Positions 34,936-43,551 of a stretch of DNA of 64,000 nucleotides are shown here, piece by piece. Numbering within the stretch: position 1 is the first letter of the stretch; each line of letters starts with the position of its first letter. A program made the translations under genes and the position numbers. The stretch comes from Pedobacter hiemivivus (GTDB taxonomy: Bacteria > Bacteroidota > Bacteroidia > Sphingobacteriales > Sphingobacteriaceae), in NCBI RefSeq assembly GCF_004331685.1, contig NZ_SJSM01000017.1, positions 1 to 64,000 on the forward strand, given 5' to 3'. The notes under the pieces were generated by a model. That model made no database searches. It saw nothing but the letters and a program-made list of their open reading frames with translations, and had not been told where the DNA came from.

Positions 34936-37290
34936 TTAAAAGGCATAACCAAGCGACAGATTAAACCTGCGGCCATTTCCCCTAACATAGTTGATGTCAC
35001 TTCCATAAAACTGGGAAATGCTAGGATAATAGGTTTTGTTAAGCACGTTTTCAATACCGAGGTTCACCTTTAGTGGTTTCATAATTTGGTAAGAAGCAGC
35101 GAAATTAAACAAATCATAGGCTTTTACAGGTCCTTCACCAATTAAATATTTACCTGTTTTAGGATTAACAGGGAAACGATCTCTATCACCTATACGCATC
35201 CAGTTCAAATCGAGAAACAAATTCTTAACTCCTGTATATTTCACATAAACAGTGGCTTTCGATGGTGGTATCCGCGTAGTATTTAAGTAAACATCTGTAG
35301 GACTATCAAATCTCCCGTCGTCATCTACATCCCCTTTACCACCAACCTCGGCATAGTTACCACCTATGGCTAAAGATGGGAAGAGCTGGTAATCTGCCTG
35401 AATTTCAAATCCCTCCACACGCTCAGGAATCCTTTGCGAAATATAAGTTCCATTCACTTCTAAAAGGTTAGCACCCAACTTTGAAGTACTGTAATAATAG
35501 GCAGCACTAAAATTTAAGTTCCCCAATGTGCTGCTAAAACCTGCCTCATAATTATTTACAATAATTGGCTTAGTTTCCAATTGAGAAAGCGTATTACTTT
35601 TTGCTGCTCTCAATACCCTTCCAAGTTCAAATACAGAAAAAGACTGTGCATAACTGATAAATGGATTAAACAATTTGAATTTCGAATATCTTACACCAGC
35701 ATTAAATACAAAAGCATTATAGTTTAACGATCCTCCCTTCACATCAAAGCTCCCCGCACCATTGGCACCCGTAGCCAATGTTTTAAAATCATCAACATCA
35801 ATATCGATATTCTCTAGCCTTAATCCAGCCTTAATAGTTAAATCAGTGAATAAATTAGCTGTAGCCTGCAGGTAGGGTGCAAAATTAACCATGTTCATTT
35901 TTGGTACCCATACCCTGCCATCTACCAGGTTTTGGGCCGTTTTATCATTCATTAAATCTACCCCATAATTTACCTGCATTGGCACCTCAGGTGAAAGTCT
36001 GAATGGCGTATTTAAATTTACCCGAGCTCCTTTTTTAGTAGAGGTAATGGCCGATTGCCCACTTCCATAAAATGATGCTGAATTTGAATAAATCGTATAA
36101 AAATCCTGAAAATATAAATTAGCTGTCAGGTCAGTACTACCAAAAACCTCCCGATTGCTGTATTGAAGATTTGAATTGTGATTAAAACGTGTTCCTTCAT
36201 CTACCCCTACTCTTTCACCATAAATACCAATTGCAGGGGATTGACCATACACGCCTGTTTTAGTGATATACCTGGAATCCTGACGGGAGCTAAAATAATT
36301 GTACATCAACTCTAACCTTTGCTTAGTGGTAATGTCATAACCAAGCTTAACAAATCCGTTGTAAGTTTTAGTTTCTCCAAGTCCATATTCCGGGGAAATT
36401 ACCAATCCTTCAGCGTCTCTGTATACGCCAGTTTTTTCGTACATTCCACTTACGATGTAATCGAACTTTTTAGCCCGCCCATAAAATTGCTGAACTACAC
36501 GATAACCGATGGTACTATCTCCTTTCGTATTACCAGTCATTCCAATTTGTGAATATCCACCAAATTGCTTTCCTGTGTTCGCTTTCTTAGTGATGTAATT
36601 GATCAATCCACCCTCAGCTCCATTTCCATATATTGCTGTAGCACCTTTTATAACCTCCACACGTTCAATCACAGAGGGGTCAATGCTACGAATATCTCTT
36701 CCCCCAGCCCTAAGCGGAGTAGATTGAGGAATCCCGTCAACAAGCACAAGTACATTTCTTCCCCTTAGCGTTTGCCCTGAATTACCAGTCTGGTTGGTTG
36801 AGGTACCCAATCCTGGAACACTGTACGATAAGATATTTGCAAGATTAGGACTAATAATGGATTGAGTATTGATGTCTTTTGCTGTAAGGATAGTCACCGA
36901 AGATGGCGTTTGCGCCAAAGACTCTGCCCTTCTGCTTGCAGAAACAATTACTTCCGATAAGTCTGAACTTTGGTCCTTTAATACCACTTCTATATAAGTC
37001 GTATCAACACCTGATACAGACACCTCTTTGTATACCTTATCATATCCTGTTATCGAAACCGAAACCAAGTGATTCCCGGCAGGAATCCCTTTTAATAAAA
37101 ACTTACCATTTTTATCAGATGTTGTTTTGACATTCAATTTTCTAATTTGAACATTAGAAAAAGCAACGCTATGCTTCAGGGAATCAGTCACTGTCCCACT
37201 TATAATTCCATTACCATTTTGAGCAAAAAGGCTCCATGGTAAAAACATCATTAATATTATAATAAAAAATCGTAGATCTCTAAACTGCAT
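34936..37290 (-). CDS. TonB-dependent siderophore-type receptor
   Basis: A 784-residue outer-membrane receptor. Signal peptide (FFIIILMMFLPWSLFAQ), carboxypeptidase-regulatory-like domain (GIISGTVTDSLKHSVAFSNV), plug (about 108-240; VILTAKDINTQ-like start, RGRNVLVLVDGIPQSTPL, ERVEVIKGATAIYGNGAEGG) and a 22-strand-type barrel ending RRFNLSLGYAF. The closing aromatic residue is the usual assembly signal. Pairing with the PepSY_TM gene points to ferric-siderophore uptake. Its promoter is buried in a perfect inverted repeat (37292-37320), consistent with repression by a metal-responsive or other dimeric regulator. Confidence 0.93.
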   Translation of the reverse strand: MQFRDLRFFIIILMMFLPWSLFAQNGNGIISGTVTDSLKHSVAFSNVQIRKLNVKTTSDKNGKFLLKGIPAGNHLVSVSITGYDKVYKEVSVSGVDTTYIEVVLKDQSSDLSEVIVSASRRAESLAQTPSSVTILTAKDINTQSIISPNLANILSYSVPGLGTSTNQTGNSGQTLRGRNVLVLVDGIPQSTPLRAGGRDIRSIDPSVIERVEVIKGATAIYGNGAEGGLINYITKKANTGKQFGGYSQIGMTGNTKGDSTIGYRVVQQFYGRAKKFDYIVSGMYEKTGVYRDAEGLVISPEYGLGETKTYNGFVKLGYDITTKQRLELMYNYFSSRQDSRYITKTGVYGQSPAIGIYGERVGVDEGTRFNHNSNLQYSNREVFGSTDLTANLYFQDFYTIYSNSASFYGSGQSAITSTKKGARVNLNTPFRLSPEVPMQVNYGVDLMNDKTAQNLVDGRVWVPKMNMVNFAPYLQATANLFTDLTIKAGLRLENIDIDVDDFKTLATGANGAGSFDVKGGSLNYNAFVFNAGVRYSKFKLFNPFISYAQSFSVFELGRVLRAAKSNTLSQLETKPIIVNNYEAGFSSTLGNLNFSAAYYYSTSKLGANLLEVNGTYISQRIPERVEGFEIQADYQLFPSLAIGGNYAEVGGKGDVDDDGRFDSPTDVYLNTTRIPPSKATVYVKYTGVKNLFLDLNWMRIGDRDRFPVNPKTGKYLIGEGPVKAYDLFNFAASYQIMKPLKVNLGIENVLNKTYYPSISQFYGSDINYVRGNGRRFNLSLGYAF

Positions 37291-37291
37291 A

Positions 37292-37320
37292 AACTGTATA
37301 TTTCAGGCAAATATACAGTT
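37292..37320. promoter_or_regulatory. Perfect inverted repeat overlapping the TonB-receptor promoter
   Basis: AACTGTATATT (37292-37302) and AATATACAGTT (37310-37320) are perfect 11-bp arms around a 7-bp spacer. The arms cover the -7 box TATATTTG (minus strand 37315-37308) and the predicted start near 37304. A repressor bound here would block transcription of the receptor-PepSY operon. Confidence 0.75.
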
Positions 37321-37338
37321 GTTTAGAATTAATACAAA
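37308..37338 (-). promoter_or_regulatory. Promoter of the TonB receptor-PepSY operon
   Basis: On the minus strand TTTG (37338-37335), a 19-nt spacer and TATATTTG (37315-37308) fit the Bacteroidota consensus exactly. The predicted transcript starts near 37304, giving a 14-nt leader before the ATG at 37290. Confidence 0.75.
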
Positions 37339-37390
37339 TAAAAACAAAGAAAGAGCAGATCTAAAAATTTAACTCTTTAGTTGAACCAAC

Positions 37391-37462
37391 AAAATTACCT
37401 CCTTAGAGGAGACCTCGGCGCTGTTACCCTTCAGTAACAGGTGCCAGACTCCGAAAAGAACG
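37391..37462 (-). repeat. Palindromic REP-like repeat, copy B (intergenic)
   Basis: This is the better preserved copy of the 72-bp repeat. On the minus strand CTGTTAC/GTAACAG form a perfect 7-bp stem around TGAAGG, flanked by GGC/GCC pairing, followed by a second small hairpin CTCCT-CTA-AGGAG. It begins 1 nt after the stop codon of the SRPBCC gene, in the same position relative to its gene as copy A. Confidence 0.85.
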
Positions 37463-37463
37463 G

Positions 37464-37890
37464 CTATTTTTCCTCTACATATTTTTTAAAGTTGTCTAAA
37501 ATAGACTGCCAACCACTTTGTTGCATCTCTATAGAATTCTCACTCTCTGGATCAAAAGTTTCCACCACTTCAGTGGTATTACCATCCTCAGTAAATGAAA
37601 TTTTCACTTCCCTTCCATCCCCCAAAACATATTCAATAAGCTTATGATTTTCAACTTTTGTATAAACGCCCGCAAAATCAAAACTAAAGCTACCATCTTT
37701 GGCCGCCATAGTGGTTTTAAATGTCCCGTCAACGCGTACATCATTATCTGCATAAGGGTGCATGCCAGTCATCCGAAGCAAAAGTCCATTGTTTAATGTG
37801 TTCTGGGTTTGTCCAAATCTCCCAAACTTTTGCTGCCGGTGCGTTCACTGTAGCGCTTACCGTAATTGTCGTTTTTTTTGCTGTTTCCAT
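37464..37890 (-). pseudogene. SRPBCC (AHSA1-like) protein gene with a frameshift
   Basis: Translation from ATG at 37890 gives METAKKTTITVSATVNAPAA then KVWEIWTNPEHIKQWTFASDDWHAP, a clear AHSA1/SRPBCC start, and then hits stop codons. The rest (YADNDVRVDGTFKTTMAAKD onward, through GDGREVKISF to YVEEK) continues in another frame to 37464. The two join perfectly if one base is removed from the GGG run at 37756-37758 (CCC on the coding strand). The repaired protein would have 141 residues, normal for the family. Either the gene is freshly inactivated or the run is a sequencing error; nothing else in the gene is damaged. Confidence 0.85.
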
Positions 37891-38067
37891 CTGTCTAAGT
37901 ATTATTTATAGAGTTCATCTTTATAATGTAAATATACCTGCCCTTTTTCTAAATAAAGATGGCCATAAACGACATTATCCGGGGTCGATTACGACAATAA
38001 GTATTAAGAAAGGTACAAACAATTTCAGTTCGATTTGGTTAATCATCAAAGGACCTAAACACCCATC

Positions 38068-39384
38068 ATGTCGCGATTAAAAATTAAGGTGTTGCTTTTC
38101 GTTTCCGCAGCAATTTTCAATGCACAAAACCTAGTGGCACAAGACTCCTTATACAATGACCTTCCCAAAATCTGGAATCTAAACGAATGTATTCTTTATG
38201 CAAAAAAGAACAATTACACCCTCAACAGCCTAAAGCTAAGCTCTAAATCTGCCGAACAGGATCTAATCGCTGCTAAAGCTGCCAAATACCCCAATTTAAC
38301 CGGTAGCGTAACGCAGGATGCAATACATTATAAATCCGGTATGCAAAGCTCCAGTGGTTATGGGCTTAATTCCGGAGTTACTCTTTTCAACGGCGGATTT
38401 CTTAATAACGACATTAAGTCGAAGAACTTTAGTCAACAGATCGCCAACCTATCCGTTGTCTCGGCAGAGAACGACATGACCATCCAGCTTACCCAGGCCT
38501 ACTTAAATATTTTATTAACCAGAGAAAACATTACCTACCTAAAGGATTTGCTAAACACCAGTCAAGCGCAAGTAACCCAGGCACAACAGGAATTTAAAAT
38601 AGGCACTATTGCAAAAAATGCCCTCTTGCAGCTTCAAGCCACCATGGCAAATGATAATTATACGCTGATCACGGCACAAAACCAATTCCAACAAAACATA
38701 CTCACGTTAAAGCAATTACTCCAATTGCCTACCAGAATTCCCTTTGAAGTAGCCGTAACCGATACCGTTAAAATGACTAAGCCATTAATGGATTTAAATT
38801 CAGCACAGGATCAAGCTTTACAAACCCGGCCAGAGGTTAAAACTGAAGTCCTCAATGTACAATTACAAACCAATGAAATGGAAAAGGCAAAAGCCAGCAT
38901 CCGACCAATCTTAAGTCTGGGCGGTTCCCTATCCTCGGGCTACAACAGCAACAGTTTTGGATCTTATCCAAATCAACTGAACAACAGTTTTAATCAGGGA
39001 CTAGGCTTAACCCTGGCGATTCCAATTTTTGACAGGAAGGTAACGCGAACCAATGTTGCCAAAGCCAATATTGAAATTCTACAGGCCAAACTATCGCTAC
39101 TTAACACCAAAACAATTTTAACCCAAGCCGTAGAAACCGCTTATTTAAACGTTCAGAATGCCAACAGTCAATATGTAGCCGCCAAAGAGCAACTCAACTA
39201 TACCAGCGAAGCTTTAAGGATTGCCGAAGCACAACTTAAGTTAGGTGTGAACAATATGGTCGAATACCTGCAACAAAAGAACCTATACATCCAGGCATTA
39301 CAAGCCTATATACAAGCAAAATACACGGCCAACCTAAATACTAAGATCTACGATTTTTATACAGGCGTCCCAATTACTGAATAA
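38068..39384 (+). CDS. TolC-family outer-membrane efflux protein
   Basis: A 438-residue outer-membrane channel with signal peptide (VLLFVSAAIFNAQNLVAQ) and two tandem OEP repeats (about 35-230 and 245-438), each a long helical hairpin with the NLEIL/QLQATMANDNYTL-type heptads. Typical repeat ends are seen (SVVSAENDMTIQLTQAYLNI; TKTILTQAVETAYLNVQNAN). It is the first gene of a four-gene tripartite exporter with adaptor, ATPase and permease genes immediately downstream. It is also the only TolC-type gene in the window, so it might also serve the exporter at 1485-11316, which lacks one. Confidence 0.93.
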   Translation: MSRLKIKVLLFVSAAIFNAQNLVAQDSLYNDLPKIWNLNECILYAKKNNYTLNSLKLSSKSAEQDLIAAKAAKYPNLTGSVTQDAIHYKSGMQSSSGYGLNSGVTLFNGGFLNNDIKSKNFSQQIANLSVVSAENDMTIQLTQAYLNILLTRENITYLKDLLNTSQAQVTQAQQEFKIGTIAKNALLQLQATMANDNYTLITAQNQFQQNILTLKQLLQLPTRIPFEVAVTDTVKMTKPLMDLNSAQDQALQTRPEVKTEVLNVQLQTNEMEKAKASIRPILSLGGSLSSGYNSNSFGSYPNQLNNSFNQGLGLTLAIPIFDRKVTRTNVAKANIEILQAKLSLLNTKTILTQAVETAYLNVQNANSQYVAAKEQLNYTSEALRIAEAQLKLGVNNMVEYLQQKNLYIQALQAYIQAKYTANLNTKIYDFYTGVPITE

Positions 39385-39394
39385 ACAAAGGAAA

Positions 39395-40594
39395 ATGAAA
39401 AAGAAGAAAACCATATTTATCATTTTAGGTGTACTTGTACTTGGCTTTGCCATTTGGTACTTCGGAATCCGAAAAAAGGAACTGGTGGTTAAATTAGACA
39501 CAGAAAAACCTACGATAGGTTACATTTCGGAAAATGTAACCGCTACCGGGAGGGTCGAGCCGATGGATACGGTAATGGTAGGTTCACAGGTATCTGGTAA
39601 CATTTCAAAAATCTATGTAGATTTCAATTCTACGGTTAAAAAGGGACAACTGCTGGCAGAACTGGACAAAACGTTATTTCAAGCCTCGGTAGATCAGTTT
39701 AAAGGTAGCCTCGCCAATGCCCAAAGTTTGATCGTTTTTCAAAAAGGGAATTTCCACAGACAGAGCGAGCTGTACAAACTGGGCGCCATTAGCAAAGCCG
39801 ATTACGACAATGCCCTTTATACCTATAACTCCGCTATCACCAGTGCTAACAGTATAAAAGCACAACTGGTCTCTGCTCAAAAGAATCTCTCTTTAGCCAG
39901 TATTTACTCCCCTATTGATGGAACTGTATTGGCCAGAAGCATCAGCGAGGGGCAAACGGTTGCGGCAAGTTTTAATACACCAACCTTATTTAGTATTGCC
40001 AAGGATTTAACAAAAATGCAGGTCGAAGCTGCCGTTGATGAAGCCGATGTGGGTGATCTTAAAATCGGGGAACGTGCTACCTTCACCGTAGATGCTTTTT
40101 TAGATGATACCTTTAAAGGAGACATACAGGAAATACGGTTAAGGCCAAGCATTGCTTCCAATGTGGTTACCTATACCACAATTATCAAAACAGACAATAG
40201 CGATCAAAAGTTAAAACCGGGCATGACGGCCAACATCACCATTTTTGCTAAAGAAGTGAATAATGCACTGCTGGTTCCTGCAAAGGCACTTAAATTTATG
40301 CCCGATACGACGCTAAAAAATTACCAACTGGTATGGGTCAACAAAGCCAGAAAGCCAAGCGCTCCGACTGAGGGTTATGTGTGGCTCAAAATGGGTGATC
40401 ATAAACTGGAACAAAAGAAAATACAAGTGGGCATCAATAACAATACTCAGGTGGAAATTTTGGGGGGAATAACAAAAAATGACTTAGTCGTTGTTGGCAG
40501 TAAGGTAGCCGGCGGAGGTGCTGCCGCAGGTGCCGCAGCTTCGAGCCCATTTATGCCAGCACGACGTTCAGGAAGTAGTAACAGACCACGATAA
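39395..40594 (+). CDS. MacA-type periplasmic adaptor
   Basis: A 399-residue RND/MacA-type membrane-fusion protein. N-terminal anchor (IFIILGVLVLGFAIWYFGI), barrel-sandwich domain (VMVGSQVSGNISKIYVDFNS), helical hairpin (about 95-160), second sandwich strand (IYSPIDGTVLARSISEGQTV), beta-barrel (MQVEAAVDEADVGDLKIGE) and membrane-proximal domain (KNDLVVVGSKVAGG). The C-terminus is a low-complexity Gly/Ala/Ser/Arg tail. It lies 11 nt after the TolC gene and overlaps the ATPase start by one base. Confidence 0.93.
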   Translation: MKKKKTIFIILGVLVLGFAIWYFGIRKKELVVKLDTEKPTIGYISENVTATGRVEPMDTVMVGSQVSGNISKIYVDFNSTVKKGQLLAELDKTLFQASVDQFKGSLANAQSLIVFQKGNFHRQSELYKLGAISKADYDNALYTYNSAITSANSIKAQLVSAQKNLSLASIYSPIDGTVLARSISEGQTVAASFNTPTLFSIAKDLTKMQVEAAVDEADVGDLKIGERATFTVDAFLDDTFKGDIQEIRLRPSIASNVVTYTTIIKTDNSDQKLKPGMTANITIFAKEVNNALLVPAKALKFMPDTTLKNYQLVWVNKARKPSAPTEGYVWLKMGDHKLEQKKIQVGINNNTQVEILGGITKNDLVVVGSKVAGGGAAAGAAASSPFMPARRSGSSNRPR

Positions 40595-41343
40595 TGGCAA
40601 AAAATAAGATACTGGAATTACATGAGTTAAAAAGAGAGTTCGTTATGGGTGAGATGACCGTAAGGGCGTTAAAAGGCCTTTCTTTTGAAATCAACTCCGG
40701 CGAATTTGTGACCATTATGGGGAGCAGTGGCTCTGGCAAAACCACCCTCCTAAATATTTTAGGCTGTCTGGATAAACCAACTGAGGGGAGCTACTTTTTG
40801 GATGGAATTGACATTAAAGGATTAAATCGTGATGAACTGGCTGGACTGAGAAATAAAAAAATTGGCTTTGTATTTCAATCTTACAATTTATTACCTCGGA
40901 CAAATGCATTGGAGAATGTGGAGTTACCCCTCTTTTACAATAAAGAAATCTCTGCCGATGAGCGTAGAGAAAGGGCAATCAAAGCGCTTGAAGCTGTAAA
41001 ACTGGGTGATCGGTTTGATCACACCCCTAGTCAGCTTTCGGGCGGACAGCAACAAAGGGTGGCCATTGCCAGGGCACTAGTCAACGAACCCGTCATGATT
41101 CTTGCTGATGAGGCTACAGGAAATCTGGATACCAGAACCTCATATGAGATTATGGCCTTAATGCAGGAGTTAAATACACAAGGTAAAACCATTGTCTTTG
41201 TAACCCATGAGCCAGATATCGCTGCTTTTAGCAGTAGGACAATTATGTTAAAGGATGGCAAGCTACAAAAGGACAGTATCAATGAAAATCCACGTTCTGC
41301 AAAAGAAGCCCTGGCTTCATTACCCACATCGGATGACTATTAA
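40594..41343 (+). CDS. MacB/LolD-type ABC ATPase
   Basis: A 249-residue ATPase with Walker A GSSGSGKTT (about 43-51), Q-loop IGFVFQSYNLL, signature LSGGQQQRVAIARAL, Walker B MILADEATGNLDTRTS (Ala replaces the usual Pro after the catalytic Glu, a common MacB variant) and switch FVTHEPDIA. In E. coli MacB the ATPase and permease are one protein; here they are separate genes in the order adaptor, ATPase, permease. Coupled to the adaptor gene by a one-base overlap. Confidence 0.94.
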   Translation: MAKNKILELHELKREFVMGEMTVRALKGLSFEINSGEFVTIMGSSGSGKTTLLNILGCLDKPTEGSYFLDGIDIKGLNRDELAGLRNKKIGFVFQSYNLLPRTNALENVELPLFYNKEISADERRERAIKALEAVKLGDRFDHTPSQLSGGQQQRVAIARALVNEPVMILADEATGNLDTRTSYEIMALMQELNTQGKTIVFVTHEPDIAAFSSRTIMLKDGKLQKDSINENPRSAKEALASLPTSDDY

Positions 41344-41352
41344 ATAGAAGAG

Positions 41353-42576
41353 ATGAGCATTTTAAATCTATTAAAGATCGCTTTTCGGGCATTAAGAAGA
41401 AATAAGCTACGTGCCTTCTTAACCATGTTAGGGGTTATTATAGGCGTGGCCGCTGTTATTGCCATGATGGCGATTGGACAGGGCTCTAAACAAAGTATCC
41501 AATCGTCGTTGTCTGGCATGGGCTCTAACATGATTACCGTTCAACCTCAAAGCAATTCACCAGGAAGCGTGCGGCTAGCCGGCAGTAGCATTCAAACCTT
41601 AAAACTTGAAGATATTGAAGCCATTAAAAGGTTGCAGTCCGATAATATAAATGGATTATCCCCTGTCGTTTCTTCTGGCGGTCAAGCCATTAGAGGTGGC
41701 AACAACTGGCCAACCAGCATCACCGGAATCGTTCCTGATTACCTGCACATCAGGCAACTTCAACTTCAGGATGGGATCATGTTTTCTGATAATGACGTTA
41801 AAAAATCAGCTAAAGTTTGTTTGTTGGGCAAAACAGTAATCGATAATCTTTTCACCGATGGCAGTAATCCAATTGGCCAAATTATTCGCTTTAAGAGCAT
41901 TCCTTTCCAGGTAATTGGCACATTGGTATCAAAGGGTCAAAGTAATTTCGGACAGGATCAGGACGACATCATTTTGGCACCTTTTTCTACAGTACGCAAT
42001 AGAATTACAGCTACAAACTATTTGCAGGCGATTTATGCTTCTGCGGTTTCAGAAGCTGCTAGTGATGCGGCGACTGCCGAAATCACCGCTGCAATTAGAG
42101 AAAGTCATAAATTATTGCCCTCGCAGGATAACGATTTTCAAGTCCGTACCCAGGCACAATTAATCGCTACCATTACTGCGACAAGTAGTATGCTTACCGT
42201 TTTACTCACTGCAATTGCAGGGATCTCTCTGTTGATTGGTGGTATTGGGATTATGAATATTATGTATGTTTCGGTCACAGAAAGGACGCGGGAAATTGGT
42301 TTAAGAATGTCTATTGGTGCCCGCGGCAAAGATATCCTTATGCAGTTTTTAATAGAAGCCGTTTTAATCAGCATTACCGGCGGGATTCTGGGTGTTTTAC
42401 TAGGCATCACATCCGCCTATTTAATTGCTTACTTTTTACAGTGGCCTATATTAATTTCACAATCGTCTATCGTGATTTCCTTTCTAGTGTGCGGAGTTAC
42501 AGGAATATTCTTTGGGTACTATCCCGCGCAAAAAGCCAGTAAACTAGATCCTATTGAAGCCCTGAGGTACGAGTAA
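41353..42576 (+). CDS. MacB-type ABC permease
   Basis: A 407-residue permease with the classic MacB topology. The first TM follows ALRRNKLRAFLTMLGVIIGVAA (about 20-42), then comes a periplasmic core domain of about 220 residues, then three TM helices (SMLTVLLTAIAGISLLIGGIGI; LIEAVLISITGGILGVLLG; SSIVISFLVCGVTGIFFGYY) and the end DPIEALRYE. The coupling segment TREIGLRMSIGARGKDI is intact. With the preceding three genes it makes a complete MacAB-TolC-like exporter for a macrolide, peptide or lipid substrate. Confidence 0.94.
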   Translation: MSILNLLKIAFRALRRNKLRAFLTMLGVIIGVAAVIAMMAIGQGSKQSIQSSLSGMGSNMITVQPQSNSPGSVRLAGSSIQTLKLEDIEAIKRLQSDNINGLSPVVSSGGQAIRGGNNWPTSITGIVPDYLHIRQLQLQDGIMFSDNDVKKSAKVCLLGKTVIDNLFTDGSNPIGQIIRFKSIPFQVIGTLVSKGQSNFGQDQDDIILAPFSTVRNRITATNYLQAIYASAVSEAASDAATAEITAAIRESHKLLPSQDNDFQVRTQAQLIATITATSSMLTVLLTAIAGISLLIGGIGIMNIMYVSVTERTREIGLRMSIGARGKDILMQFLIEAVLISITGGILGVLLGITSAYLIAYFLQWPILISQSSIVISFLVCGVTGIFFGYYPAQKASKLDPIEALRYE

Positions 42577-42617
42577 CCCTCTGATAAGCGGCCTTTAATA
42601 ATGCTACAGCATAAGCT

Positions 42618-43541
42618 TTAGTAAATACTTATAATATCTTTTATTGCATGTTCTGCTTTCGGAAAAATAAAGGGGTAACCAGAGTCGACAAGCCGTTTAG
42701 GTGCAACCCATCTACTTTTTAAAATTAACTCCGTTTCTGTCCCAATAAACATAGCTCCTAGTTCTAACAGCCACGCTGGAGAAGGAAGACCAAATGGAAC
42801 ACCATAAGCCCTACGCATCAACTTCATCAGTTCAGTATTTTTAACTGCTTCCGGACTGGTACAATTGATGGCCCCATTGAGTTCCTTATGCTCCATCAAC
42901 CATTCAGTACATTTTGCTGCATCTTGTTCATGAACCCATGATACATATTGCTGCCCATCCCCTTGCCTTCCGCCAAGACCACATTTTACAAGATTAAGTA
43001 AGCGCGGAAAAGCACCATCGCGCTTACCCAATACAATCCCCATGCGCAAAGCAATTTTCCTAGTATGTGGGGTATTTGTTTCAAAGAAAGTTTGCTCCCA
43101 TTGACGACAAACATCTATAGAGAAACCATAGCCAATTTCACCCATTTCTTCATCCTGCACATGATCTTCTGCATGACGATATATCGTTGCAGAGGTAATA
43201 TTTATCCAAAGTTGTGGAGGACTTTGCATTTTAGCGATCACCCTTCCCAAAAGCATAGTTGGATTGATTCTCGAAATTATGATCTCCTGTCTATTCTTCT
43301 CTGTGTATCTACAGTTCACATTTTTACCGCAAAGGTTCACCAAAAGATCTGCACCTTCTAAAGTACTTTCCCATTCTCCTTCAGCCACTCCATTCCAAAC
43401 TATCGTTTTAATATTTCCATCAGCAGGCGCTGGTTTACGACTCAAAATAATAATTTCTGCCGCAAGACTTCGGTAATATTGCGCCAGAATGCCTCCAAGG
43501 TAGCCATTTCCCCCGGCCAAAATGATCTTATTATATTTCAT
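42618..43541 (-). CDS. TIGR01777-family NAD-dependent epimerase
   Basis: A 307-residue Rossmann-fold protein of the YfcH/TIGR01777 type (extended SDR). It has the NAD-binding motif ILAGGNGYLGGILAQYY at the start, DLLVNLCGKNVNCRYTEKNR (family hallmark), the active-site-like segment WINITSATIYRHAEDH and the C-terminal DUF1731-like region (PSPAWLLELGAMFIGTETEL). Function is not firmly known in any species. It is 10 nt after the DCC-type gene and may be co-transcribed with it and the MarR-like regulator gene. Confidence 0.9.
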   Translation of the reverse strand: MKYNKIILAGGNGYLGGILAQYYRSLAAEIIILSRKPAPADGNIKTIVWNGVAEGEWESTLEGADLLVNLCGKNVNCRYTEKNRQEIIISRINPTMLLGRVIAKMQSPPQLWINITSATIYRHAEDHVQDEEMGEIGYGFSIDVCRQWEQTFFETNTPHTRKIALRMGIVLGKRDGAFPRLLNLVKCGLGGRQGDGQQYVSWVHEQDAAKCTEWLMEHKELNGAINCTSPEAVKNTELMKLMRRAYGVPFGLPSPAWLLELGAMFIGTETELILKSRWVAPKRLVDSGYPFIFPKAEHAIKDIISIY

Positions 43542-43551
43542 GATTAAGCGT

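Noticed and set aside
37721..38080. 119-codon plus-strand ORF with several Cys residues
   Set aside because: It runs antisense through the frameshifted SRPBCC gene and its promoter; its composition is that of a reverse-strand shadow and it ends within the TolC gene start.
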